NCBI RefSeq assembly: GCF_901000735.1
Contig: NC_081549.1
Span: 22,209,584 to 22,273,583, forward strand
From: Corylus avellana
Lineage: Eukaryota; Streptophyta; Magnoliopsida; Fagales; Betulaceae
Direction of reading: 5' to 3'
DNA length: 64,000 bases
The translations under genes and the position numbers were made by a program. The notes under the pieces were generated by a model. It saw only the letters and a list, made by a program, of their open reading frames with translations. It had not been told where the DNA came from and made no database searches. Shown here in pieces: positions 50,201 to 62,000 of the stretch (positions are counted from its first letter, which is position 1; every line of letters starts with the position of its first letter).

Positions 50201-53200
50201 GATGCCTTAGAATGCACTAGGTAGGTTTAAAAAAATTCCTTTAAAAAAAAGGTAAAATGAGAAGAAAAAAAATTAGGATGTTGTTCTTTGTACATCAAAA
50301 CACTATGATTACAAATGGTCTCTGAAACCATTTAGAAGCTGCCATAACTTCATTGCTTCACATGGTTAAATTCGGAATTACCTTTGAAGCTTGCTGAAAT
50401 AAAAAGCTGGTCTGCTCCATTCCGCTGATCTGATACATACAACAAAATCAATATGGAACAAGAAGGAAGAATCAATACTGGTCATGAAACTGGCAAGGAT
50501 AATCAGACACCCAACTTACCAGGTTGATATCAGTAAATAATATGTTACCCGATTCAGTCCTTCCAAATTTGCTTTTGGAAAATGACAACATATTAACAGA
50601 ATTAGGCAAATACCATCCATCAATTCGAGCAAAATCACATAGGCCAAGCCTTTGGAATAACAAAGATGCTCCTTCTCGGATAACTTCTATTACATCTATT
50701 GGAAAACGAGGTGGAGTGTGATAAACAACCTGTATAGTATGCATAGAGTTCTGACAATTAGAAAGATGAAAGAGAGCAAGAAAAGAATAGAATGTATTAC
50801 CTCATTATACAGTCTCACTTAAGAAATAATTATTGCAAAAATCCTTTATAGCATGCACAAATGCTTTTAAGGATTATGTATCAATGTATTTACATGCGTA
50901 TGCAACATCGCAAGATGTGTCACTACTGTACCTGCTGTGTTGGAAGATACTTTCTTCGGTAATTAAAAATTGCATCATTCTCTCTTGCATCACCACTGCC
51001 ATGGAATTGAAGCTCCACCTGGTCATTTAAAACACAAACTAAATTCACAACATCATTCAAAACCTTCACTAGCCAATAATTAATGACACCCCATACAAAT
51101 AATAATAGTTTCAGCCATGAAGGTCTAAACATTTCATTACTTCCACAATTTATTTTTACTTGCATTGGAAGTGCAACTTATCTCGAAATGAATTTTCAAA
51201 CCCTCCCATACCTAGACCCGATATTTCAACTTTTCAGCTTATTTCATATTCACAAATTATTTTGTTTCTACGCTAAACAAGGTTTAACCCATAGTTTGAG
51301 CTAAAAGTCCATTTTCCAACCCAAATGTTAATCCTTCAGGAACTCAACTGGAGAATAAAACAAATGTATCACTTTTGTGTCAATTTTCTCCAAACACCTT
51401 TTTTTTTTTTTTGGTGAATACTTTTCTCCAAGCACCTTTAATACACAAATATAATAGATCAACCTTTATGTATTACAAGCACTATAAAGATAAGAGGAAC
51501 TATTCCTATAACTTTTCTTATAGATACAACTAAGAATATGAAACATTTTTAATTTGAGGATACTCTGTTTTAGTGACCAATTTATGACTGAGTAATATAT
51601 ACAAGTACTGATATAGTATTTTTAAACTAAATTTACCAATTCTTATTAATCACAAAAAGAGGATTTGCTTCGCAAAGCCCTCCCCTAAAGTCATAATTTG
51701 GAACAAATCCTTTGCAGTATTGATTTTTCTTATTTTTCCTTTCAAGGCAGTATATATTTTTAGTACATTCTATAATTATTATATCATTCTCTCTTGCATC
51801 ACCATTACCATGGAATTGAAGATCAGGATTAGAGATTACCACAAAATGAATCAAAGGAAAAAAGACACCAAGAGAGCTCGTACCTCAGTTGGCAGTAGTA
51901 CAACAGGATGGCAATCCAAACCAGATCCCACATCAAGAACAATAGCTGTAAACTCACTCCCTCCTTCGAGAAATAATTCAATAAGGACTCTATCATCAAT
52001 ACCCTATCAAAGATTACAAAGAGCAAAGATTTTATAAGATAAAATTTATCATTCAGAGGGTTTTGGAGTCAAACTTTGCAGCCACATCTTGAAGAAAATT
52101 TGATTTCATAATTCTATACCTTCAATTAATTTCTATGCAGTTACTTTTAAGTAACATGTTTTTTATTTTATTTTTTATTTTTAAAAAATCTCATTTCCTA
52201 TGTCAAATTAGTTCAACGTTTTTCAATTAAGTTGACAAATTTTTAACCAAGCCTCACAGTCAAGTCTCAAGAAAACCAGCTTACCTCTGAAATAATTTCA
52301 TTAGCTTTCGTCAAAGAATCTTGCACACCATATGCAACTTTGACACCAATGCTTGATCCAGCTCTTGCTGGTTTTACCTGAAATAGTACGAGAAAGATCT
52401 TCAACACATCACAAACTTCTAACGGCAACATGAAAAATGTGCCTTACCACAACTTTCCCTGAGTAAGGGTCCAGCTGATTTCTAGCAAACCACTTTGATA
52501 GTTCAGGTTCATTCCTTTCACTTCCCTAAAAGTCATTCCAGTAGTCAGCAGAAAACCAAAGAGTTTTGAAAATTCAACTGAATCTAAAACTGAAATTACC
52601 ACTTGAATCTGTCTCAAATCTCAAAAGAACTATTTAGATAGAAACTAAAATCAGAAGTAGTCAGTAAGCAGATAGGAGCCTCTAACATTCACTAAATCAT
52701 TAAAAGGGATGCAACAAATCTAAAATCCAAAATAGCAAAAAATTCTTTTGATTACTTCTACCAATCCAAACAAATTATCCCACTGCCTGGGAGCTTAGGA
52801 TCTCAAAGAAGCTCTATATGCAATTTATTTCATATAATTATACTTAGCATCCAAAGGCTACTCTTGATTAAAGCTAAAGGTTTTAAGATACACTTTGTGG
52901 TGCTAAACAAAAATCATCAAACATATATGAGAAAAATGTCACAGCTTTGTTACAAAAAATATTATGCTTGTAGAATTTGAACATATATGTAGTTATCCTA
53001 CAGGGCAAACATGACAAAGTGTGATTAGTTATCAACAAATATAACTTGGTTGAGAAAATACCTGCACTAAAAAACTAGGTGCTGTTATGAATCCCAGTTT
53101 GCTGAGCTCCATAGATGCATCATACTGCCAATTAGTCAATGGGACAAATGGTTAGTGTTTTTCCTAACAAAGAAATAGACAATTCTGACATAATTAACAT

Positions 53201-55252
53201 TAAACAGTATACTAAAGAGACACGAAGATGAGTTTTGTACAGAGCATCCATTCAATGTAAAACAATGATAATTTTGCTGGACTTTATATATCTGAGATTC
53301 TTCTCAGATTAGGAAACAGGGTCCATGCTGTTAGTTTAGGTTATGTAAAATAATTAATGTAAATTCATAACTTCCATCATTAAAAAAAATGAAAATATGA
53401 AGATACAAGAGGTTCGTTTATTCAGCTTCATTCCTGGCCAAGTGCATCCCAAAATACACACTCAAGCCACCTTATACCTGGTTTCTAACACATGCAGCTT
53501 GCAAGTATAATCCTGGAAACCAATGTTACAAGAAACCTACCTAATGCAGGCCAAATGACAGCATCATGCCTCAAGATGGTGTAAAAAAATATATATAGAG
53601 GTTCTAGATGAAGTCTTCCAATTAAATGTCCTACATGTCATGTTAGAATTGGCTCCCTTCAATGAAGCTAGCAACTTTAAGGTCCTCTAAATGTCTGGTG
53701 TATAAGAGCATATGAACTGATTCTGGCGTCAAAATACAGAATGATCTAGTATAACCTTGTATATAAATAAAATTATTTTTAATGAGACCAAAGAGTTTCT
53801 TTTACCTTGTCAAATGCTTGAAGACACTCATTTGATCCTGTGCCAACAAATGGAATATTATATTCCTCCAAGAGCTCCTGAAAATTCCATCATATGCATC
53901 CATTTTACTTAGATCCTATCAATCCATAACCCATTCAAAAGTCATAAAGAAAAAAAAAAAATACTGATATGTATTTGTGCTTGTGTATTTGAGATGTTAA
54001 GGGCTGTAATATACTACACCTGAATGCCACCATCTTCACCAAATTTACCATGTATAACTGGGAACACTATGTCTACAGAAGCAGCAAGATGTTCTGCAAA
54101 TTCAGACAAAGACTGGAAACCTTGGGCAAGGCTATAAAAATAAAACCAAGACAGTGAGCCATCTCAACATTTTCAGTTACATAAAAGAGAGTAAATACCA
54201 TAGTTAAAAGGCCATCTTACTTTTCAAGTTTAAAATCAAAATCTGCAGGAGTGTTTGAGTATGCCTGTAAACGTGATACAGGAGGAAATTAAAAGACAAA
54301 AAATATCTTCTAAGAAGAAGGTTTTTGCAGAAGCCTGTTAATTTGTTTTCATCTAATATGCATGTTATGAGTCGATTAAATAATTCATAAGCAAAGAACC
54401 ACCAATTGATTTTAGATGAGAATAATAATAATAATAAAAAAAATTATTTGCTCCTGTTGAGCAAGTTGCTGTTCCAGGGATCTTTTAATGAATTAGTTGC
54501 ATGTCAACCCAAAACAAATAAATAAGCCAAGCATATAGAGCCATGGCTAAAAACTACAGCCCAAATAAAAGGTCCAATGGAAGCCAAGAGCCAGATGAAT
54601 AAAACACATTCAACAACTCCTCTTGAAATGGAAAAAATGGACACCAAGTGGAATATTCATTGATAACGACATGAAATATGGTTAGTAACCCTTGATCAAT
54701 ACATTAACAAACAAACAAAAATCCGGAAGATCCCACAGCTAAGAGCTAGAGGCAATTCTGTATCATCTCCTGAACCTGGACCTCGAAGCTTAAAACTCCC
54801 TCACATGAACTATTTTCCCGACTAAATAGATCCAAGACTTTCCTGAGGCCATTCTGCCCTAGCCCATATTGCATTTCTAGTAGTGCTTAAGCGTTTCTAT
54901 GTCTGATCTGGTTAGAAAGGAACTCCGGAACCTTTCATGAAACTACAAAAAATGCGTATAATATTTCTCATAAAGTTATGTATTGGGAAAGAGCTAAAGT
55001 TAATACTTTCCACAGTTTTGAATCAGCTCATGAAAATGGCTGACTTTAAAGTTAATGGAGCTTTTCTGAGGATGTCTTTAGGCATGAGTAATTATGTAGC
55101 CATACTATATTGTTTCTCAAGTGGCGACACGACTTCATCTATAGAATAAGCCATCTTCCTAACTTGAAAATTTCTGTGATGTACTTCTGACTGGTGTATC
55201 TCTGTGTTCTGTACAATTTTTCTTCCTTTAATATAATTACTTACCTTACCCG

Positions 55253-55284
<32 letters not shown>

Positions 55285-56240
55285 TTTCTATGTCAAGGAT
55301 TCGAGCAAAACAAACATCTTGCAATTTTGTGTATGTATGTGTTGATATTCTAGATAAATGCACATTGCACAAACCTGAGCAGGGGATATTGCATAGGCAT
55401 TGAGATTGCAGTCAATGTAATAGCAACTCACACGCAAATCATCTCCCTGGTACAAAATGAAACAAACCCACCTTATCAAACATCAAGAAAACCAATATAA
55501 CCACGCCTCCCAGCTTGTATACTGCAAACACACCAACAGAGACACACCAGGACCATCCGTCCCCAACAACAGTCAACATGAGACTTAACACTCCGTTTGG
55601 TTTCCAAGACCAAAGGAAAAAAATGAGCGGGACAATAATAAGCCCCCCCAAAAAAGAGAGAGAGAGAGAGAGGGGGGGAATTCCAATTCTTACTGTTGTT
55701 TCAGTCCCAAATTTTCACTTAATCTGCCCAATTAAGTAGGAACTAATAAGAACAAAATTGAAAGACAGCAAGTTCCATTACTTTTTTTCCATTTAATTTC
55801 CCGAGAACCAAACAGCATATCAACACCTCTACAAATATGCAGTACTAGATTTTGCGCATATTCAAACATACTTACATATATATGTGTTTATGACGTACCT
55901 GTATATGATCAAGAACCGATCTCGCAGAGTTAAGCGAAATTCCACGCTCCGCGGACGGGCCTCCGCAAACGACACCAACTCTAAGAACCCTGTCTTTCTC
56001 CTTCGAGTCCTCTTCCTTCTCCACAACCCGGTCGTCCACAACCTCCGCGGCGGCGTGTGGAACTCCGAAACCGGAGCGCTTCGTCTGTGAATAGCTTCTG
56101 CACTTCTTACTCAACCTCACTGAATTCTGCGAGAGGACAAACGACTTGTAAGCAGTAAAGCGAGTGTTCAGTCCAACGGCGTCGTTCTGCTGCCTCTGGC
56201 GGAGCAACGCGAGCTTCGAAGCGTGAGCGATCGAGGCCAT
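44300..56240 (-). CDS. Plastid-type D-alanine--D-alanine ligase family protein, two fused ligase domains
   Basis: ATP-grasp ligase joining two D-Ala, the peptidoglycan precursor step. Plant homologues (Arabidopsis AT3G08840 type) are plastid proteins; in moss the activity supports chloroplast division. 24 exons, 961 aa: 55899-56240, 55375-55446, 54221-54264, 54020-54131, 53806-53877, 53062-53124, 52448-52525, 52285-52377, 51884-52003, 50932-51018, 50520-50729, 50382-50429, 49771-50025, 49206-49312, 48471-48715, 48064-48132, 47910-47974, 47627-47796, 47385-47463, 46525-46780, 46055-46100, 45439-45547, 45060-45122, 44300-44380. Phase is continuous throughout. The N-terminus (Ser/Arg/Gln-rich, few acidics) looks like a transit peptide. 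Domain 1 (~85-447): RVGVVCGGPSAERGISL, FPVIHGKFGEDGGIQ, KPARAGSSIGV, YRRKYLPTQQ, DINL. Domain 2 (~500-961): VSVIFGGDTSERQVSLMSG, VHGGIGEDGTLQ, KPARDGCSTGVARL, DAFVNVDSGE, IIEVNTVPGMTPST. Domain 2 keeps the Glu/Asn metal-site motif; domain 1 has DINL instead. Confidence 0.9.
44634..44970 (+). mobile_element. TRIM-like element, second copy of the 36161 family, in the ligase gene intron
   Basis: Terminal repeats tgttaaaatattaataaaat ending taatttaaca (44634-44708) and tgttaaaatactatttaaat (44906 to about 44970) share 'attaaattcaccatttactatcgg/attaaattcatcattttctatcgg'. Between them an additional decayed repeat end, 'gattattgaacatgatagc' followed by aaaactgaggcc, mimics the primer-binding-site junction of the family. 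Lies in the last intron of the ligase gene (44381-45059). Confidence 0.6.
51725..51830 (-). pseudogene. Decayed duplicate of ligase exon 10 inside intron 9
   Basis: On the minus strand this encodes DLQFHGNGDARENDIII, a clear copy of ELQFHGSGDARENDAIF from exon 10 (50932-51018). At DNA level 'atcattctctcttgcatcac', followed by caccat/actgccatggaattgaag, is shared. The frame after the match has decayed and the acceptor side is changed (ctaatcctgatcttc instead of the cag|gtggagc junction), so it is unlikely to be spliced in. Confidence 0.75.
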
Positions 56241-56873
56241 GGGGTTTGCTGAAAGAGGATGATCGGATTATAGAGATCGGTGAAGCTTGGTTTCAATGGT
56301 GTGGTATTATAGAGTGAGGAGGTGAGTGAGCTTTCGAGCCAGAGATGGTGGTGATTCGTTGCTGTGCACTTGTGAGTGTGAGTGATTAATATATTTAATT
56401 AGAGCTTAGGCCCAAAAAATATAAAAGAGAATAGAGTTTAATATACCTAAATAAATCTTAATCCATTAATTATATATTAATATACTCTTCATAAAAACTT
56501 CGTAACTGCTTTACCTGTCAACATCGTCTTCCATTTTCGTTTAAAGAAATGTTTCCGGCGGCAGAGTAGCGCCAATTCTGGACGAAAGAAGTGCGTCTTT
56601 CTCATTGGCCGTTGGTGTGTTGTCTTTTCCAGTTGGCTTTATATAGAACTTCGTTTAAACAAGTTTTTACTTAAAAAAGATTTTGTAACAATGTGAAAAT
56701 CTCAATTAATTTAAAAAAATTGATGTAAGTATTAGTTGAAACTAATACATCATAGCAATGTGAAATATTAATTTGTGAGATAAAAATATAACTTTTAACA
56801 TTACTCAATTTTTCTTTATCACTTTAGAACTAATCAAATCTATTATAATATAATTAAATCATTATATATTTTT
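56241..56873. other. Intergenic, upstream of the ligase gene
   Basis: 5'UTR and promoter side of the minus-strand ligase gene to about 56400, then AT-rich DNA. No gene. Confidence 0.5.
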
Positions 56874-57453
56874 TAGGGTAAATATATCTAAAGTCCTTGG
56901 GTCAACATGCTAAAATTTTTTTTTTTTTTTTTTTTTTTGACAATTTACTCTCTACATCAATCGAAATGCCAAGAAAATCTCTACCGTCAAATTTTTTTAA
57001 GTACCGTTAGATTGGTTGAAATGCATCATTTTGTCACGTCAACATAATAATTTTTTATTAACTTAATTTAAAAAATTAATAAAAAACAATTGAAGGGGTG
57101 GCCTACACTAGGGGTGGCCGCAAGCCACCCCCTTAGGTGGTTTGGGGTGGCCTGCGGGTGGCTTCCGACCACCCCCCTAGGTGGTTTGGGGTGGCTTGCG
57201 GGTGGCTTCCGGCCACCACTTCAATTTTTTTTTTAAAAAAAAAAAATTAAATTAATAAAAAATTATTATGCTGACGTGGTAAAATGATGCGTTTCAAAGA
57301 ATATAGCGGTTAAAAAAATTTGACGGTAGGAATTTTATTAGAATTTCGATTAACCGAGAGAGTAAATTTTCAAAAAAAAAAAAAACTAAACTAAACTTAG
57401 GGAGATAAAAATTTTGGCGTGTTGAACCAAAAACTTTAAATATATTTACCCTA
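56874..57453. mobile_element. MITE with long inverted arms and a GC-rich tandem core
   Basis: Left terminus tagggtaaatatatctaaag; reverse-complemented right terminus tagggtaaatatatttaaag. Pairing continues inward (ttgggtcaacatgctaaaat / ttggttcaacacgccaaaat; gaccgtcaaattttt-type; atgcatcattttgtcacgtc / atgcgtcattttaccacgtc). The core (57090-57220) holds two ~44-bp tandem units of ccaccccc(t)taggtggtttggggtggc type, themselves rich in short palindromes. About 580 bp, non-coding, ending roughly 100 bp before the kinase remnant. Confidence 0.82.
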
Positions 57454-57550
57454 TTTTTAAATTAATTTTAAGTTTAATTCAATTGGAAAACAAAGGATTA
57501 ATTCAAAGATTGTAACAAAGTTTCGCCTTCTACTGATGTTATAAATTTAG

Positions 57551-58254
57551 TTACTTGCACCATACGGTAACACCTCACATCATTCATAGAGACATAAAGG
57601 TCAGCAATGTACTTTTGGACAAAGATTTTGAACCATTGGTGGCTGACTTTGGGTTTGCAAAGCTTATTCCGGAAGGTGTAAGCCACCTGACTACCCGTGT
57701 GAAGGGCACTTTGGGATACCTAGCACCCGAATATGCCATGTGGGGAAAGGTTTCTGAGAGTTGTGATGTCTATAGTTTTGGAATTCTTCTGTTGGAGATC
57801 GTCACTGGAAGAAAACCAATAGAAAAGCTACTCGGAGGGGTTAAGCGGACGATAACCGAATGGGCGGAGCCGCTCATAAGCAACGGGAGGTTTAAGCATC
57901 TTGCCAATCCAAAACTTCGCGGAAATTTTGATGAAAGCCAGCCGAAACAAGTTATTAGTATTGCTGCCTTGTGTGTGCAAAGTGAGCCTGAAAAGCGACC
58001 CAAACATGAAAGAAGTGGTTAGCCTTCTTAATGGGCATGAACAAAAAGTCAAGGTTATGCCTATGAGAATCAAAAGCATCAAATATGAGGAAGAATTGCT
58101 GGCATTTGATCAACCTAGTGATGATGATGATGGTGGTGGTGGTGGTCATGATGAAAGTAATGGTTATGGGGTTTTTGTGCCTTGGAGGGGCAGAAGCACC
58201 GCAGAGATGGAAGAATTAATAAAAACGTATACTAAGAGAGGTGTTTCCTCTTGA
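57551..58254 (+). pseudogene. Receptor-like kinase remnant (PTI1-like / RLCK type), truncated and frameshifted
   Basis: Only the kinase C-lobe survives: YLHHTVTPHIIHRDIKVSNV (HRD catalytic loop), VADFGFAKLIPEG (DFG), GTLGYLAPEYAMWGKVSE (APE), DVYSFGILLLEIVTGRKP and the CVQSEPEKRP motif. The N-lobe with the glycine loop and catalytic Lys is missing; the sequence starts at a potential exon boundary (ttag|ttacttg at 57550/57551). After RP the frame is broken by one extra A in the AAA at 58002-58004: frame 1 ends at a TAG near 58020. The conserved continuation MKEVVSLLNGHE runs in the next frame to a TGA at 58254, so the 3' part is still legible. The activation-segment and tail wording fit PTI1-like RLCKs similar to Arabidopsis AT3G15890. 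Not a functional kinase as it stands. Confidence 0.85.
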
Positions 58255-59044
58255 TTTATCATGTGAAGATGCACATTTTTCTTTTCCATGGGACGAGAAA
58301 ATGTGGTGAGCAAAATTTATTTATAATATTTTTCTTAATTTTTTATTAAATCAGAATATAGTATTAGAACATAACCTATTTAATAAACATGTCATGTTAG
58401 GTTGACCTAAACACAACCCGTTTGATCAGTTTCAATTTGTATATGAATTTACATGCAAAAAAATAATTTGTTTATAAGAATTTTATAAAAAAAAGAGTTT
58501 ATATATGAATTTTGGCCTTTTAGGGTTTTGTTTTTTAATTTTAAAAGAATCTAATTTAATTTATACGAGTTATATAAACTGACCAATGATTGCCCTGAAT
58601 TCAATTATATAAAACCATAACCCGCTAATTAACAAGACCCACAAGCTTGACTCGAACCGAACATGAAATTAGTGAGTTGAAGTTAAGGGACTCGACTCGT
58701 TTAATTAAATGAATCGGGTTATAGTTGACATATATAATTTTATAGTCATACCTCAACATGACCTACACACAAACACAAATTGCCACCCCTACTTTCCTAT
58801 TTGGTCCTTTTTTTGTCCTTCTATTGGGTTATTAAACATCAAAGAATGTTACTTTATGTGATCTTTTGAAGGTGTCACAACCATAGTACTTAACCAATTT
58901 GTACACAAATGCAAACCATATACCAATACCAATACAAGCTAAAAGCCAAAAGGCATAGCTATGATCATGGCTAACAGCCGTCGTACTAATATATACAAGC
59001 CGAATGCAATACTATCAATGGGGGTAAGGCACCAATGCAAAATC
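58255..59044. other. Intergenic between kinase remnant and alpha-SNAP
   Basis: Apart from the MITE fragment there is no gene. The part right of about 58800 is the 3' flank/3'UTR side of the minus-strand alpha-SNAP gene. Confidence 0.5.
58370..58791. mobile_element. hAT-like MITE fragment, same family as 13288-13554
   Basis: Ends ttgccacccct, the same terminus type as 'attgccatcccta' at 13554. The interior shares gggactcgactcgtttaatt, then aaatgaatcgggttatagttgac. The left end is not recognisable as an inverted copy, so the element is probably truncated. Confidence 0.55.
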
Positions 59045-62000
59045 TTAGGTCAAATCCTCTTCTAGTTCCTTGGCCTTCAAAGCTTCCTTCACTCTCAGTA
59101 GAAGTGTGGTCTTCCTAGGATCCTACAGAACAGAATATCGAAGTCAGAGACAAAACAACAAACACTCATAAAGATAGAAAAGAGGTCAAGAAATCAGGAG
59201 GGTCAGGGGATCAAATGCCAATAGGACATCACTTCTATCTGTCCGTGTTCATTATTTATAAAACGCTACAACTACCACCACCATACAATAAAACAGTAAC
59301 CTATTGAGAGAAAATAATCAATACCTGTAAAGCCATAGTAGTCTTTCCAACTAGGTGAGGAAAAAAAATATCATTATTTGTAAAAATATAAAGATATTGT
59401 CCCTCAAAAGTTCAATAAGGTCATCAAAGTAAGGATCTGAAGTAACTCTACAAAATTCAGGATGCATAAGATTTCTAACTCACTCAATTTAGAATCCAGA
59501 CAAAGGAAAGCTAAGAAATTCAGATTTTAATGACAGAAAAAGTACCAGCGGGGTCATGCTATCAAATTCCCTGACAGCACCAGTGAGTTTTGCAACATCT
59601 TCCTCCTCAACTGCGGCAGCCAAATCCTGAAATGTGAGCAGCACTTCAGTTCAACAAATACTATGTAATTAAAATGAAACAATAAAGTGCGCTAAATTAT
59701 AAACCAAATACAACATCAAGGTAATAATTGTCTATACTAAATAATCTCTTAAGAAGAATGACGTACTTAACTCGGAAAAAAAAAATGCTAAAGCACATTT
59801 TTTTTCTTATACAAACTCAACAGCAAAGATGAATACCAAGTTTTACTGGCCTAGAAGACACCACTTACAGCTAAAAATCTGTATTCCCGAGTTCTGGAAA
59901 AAGTTGGATCCAAATCCTGCACAATCGATTGAATACTTCTAAAGATATTAATTATAAGGTCAACGTCTCAAACACCAACACGGTGGGAAAAAAATCAAAC
60001 AAAAAAAACAAAAGATTGACCTGATATCGGTCCAATGAGTTGGTAATGGCAACAATATCGCCCTTACACAACTGGCAGAGGCCAGCATTAAGAAGATGTC
60101 CTCTTACTCCATACTTCAGTAAGTTATTATTGATTGACTGTCGTGCTATCTCTTCATATATCTCAATTGCCTGCTTATATCTGACAAAAACAAAGAAAAA
60201 TTCATTCTACTCCACAAGTATATGCTTCAATATTCTATCTCATTTACTTCTCAGTTTTCACATGAAGACAAAAGATATATAAAAGTTGGGAAGTTTGTGA
60301 GGAGAATCTAATGGCACCATGATTAGAAAAGCTCCATTCAGTCTGGGACACAACACCAATAAAATACATGACAAAATGTGCAATGAATTGGGATGAGAAC
60401 TTCTCAATCAAAAGGAAAAGCAAAAGATTCCCTAATGCCGGGTCCACTATATATTTTGATCAAAACCATTACTGTTGTCATAAATATCTACAATATTAGC
60501 ATATACCACTCACTGTTCAAGTTGAGCAGAAAATTCTGCAACTTTCTGCTTGCACTGTTTCGCAGAGGTTGTTGCTTCAGCACATTCAAAAAATTCAGCT
60601 GCCCGCTCAAAATATACAAGAGCCTTGTCTATGTTTTGTTCGAGCTCGTATAACTCACCAATTTCCTGAAGTAAACATGTAATCAAAATAAGCTGCAATT
60701 TCTTGGGCTTTAATGAATTCAAGTTCTTACAAGACCCTAAAGCTACATTATAGATACGAGTAATGCTAAAAGGAAGACCCACGTTCTCCATGTGTCCTTC
60801 CAAATTGATGTGGCTTTTAAAATTACTATTTGATCAAAATCTAATAGTGATCTATCACAAATCCAATTGTAATTTTAAAAGCCATATCAATTTTGGAGGA
60901 CACAAGGAGGACAGGGAGATGTTATTTAGTATTACTCTATAGATACATATCCACCCAACAGTACAACAGAACTGAGCATGAAACGGTGAAGGAAAATATG
61001 CACAAGATGAAAGGTTGCACTAGAGTTTGAGAAACAATAACAATTTCAAAGGATAATATACTAAAACAATAATCAGGAAGACCAACATATTGCAAATTGT
61101 ACCTTGCAATATCTCGCAGCCATGTTGTGCCTGCCAATTTCCAGGAAAATATTCATTGCTTGGTCTAAGCATGATATGGCACCTGTAAAAACTCCCAATA
61201 CAAAAAAAAAAAGAAAAGGAAAAGGTTTTCAAAACAGTTATTATAAAAGTAGAGATTGTGTCAAGTATTGTGTTATTATGTAAAATATGACCTATTACAT
61301 CTGAGCTACAGGTTCACCCCGAAAGAGCCTCCAAACTCCCTCAAGTTTTACAACAATAAGGAAAAGTACCACTGAATTCACCATTTGACAAGGTAAGAAG
61401 TGAAGTAGGAAGCAGAAATGAAAACCAATTGATGCCAATCAAGTAAAAACCTAATTAAACGTCGCTATGGTAGAATATTAATTAAATGATTACATTTATA
61501 ATTTTTGAAATAATTGGTGATTCAACTTGGTATTGAAGCTATAATCTTAATTTTGAATCCTTCCGTTGTAATTTATCTTCTTCTTCTTTTTATGGGTTTA
61601 AACTTTTCAGTTAACCAGCAGACTTACCACGCTCATACTAACAAAAGAATTGGCATCATAAAAATCCATTTATTCATATTTCAAAACATTTGCTCATGAG
61701 GGAACACGGAGGGTACCTTTAGTCGATGTTTTCTTGTAGCAATTCGCCGCATTCACGTAAGCCATGGCAGCTTCATGCTTGCTATCGGACTGCAAATAGC
61801 ACTCGCAAATTAACGGCACAGTTAGCACAAACAGAAACTTGAGATTAACCATATGACACCAAAAGCACTGACCTTCAAATGGCAATTTGAAAGTTTGATG
61901 AAAACCGATCCAGCTTTATCCCCTGAACAGAAATGTATATGACATATCAACACAACATGCAATACATTTGAATATACACAGAGTGATAAAAGAAACTATA

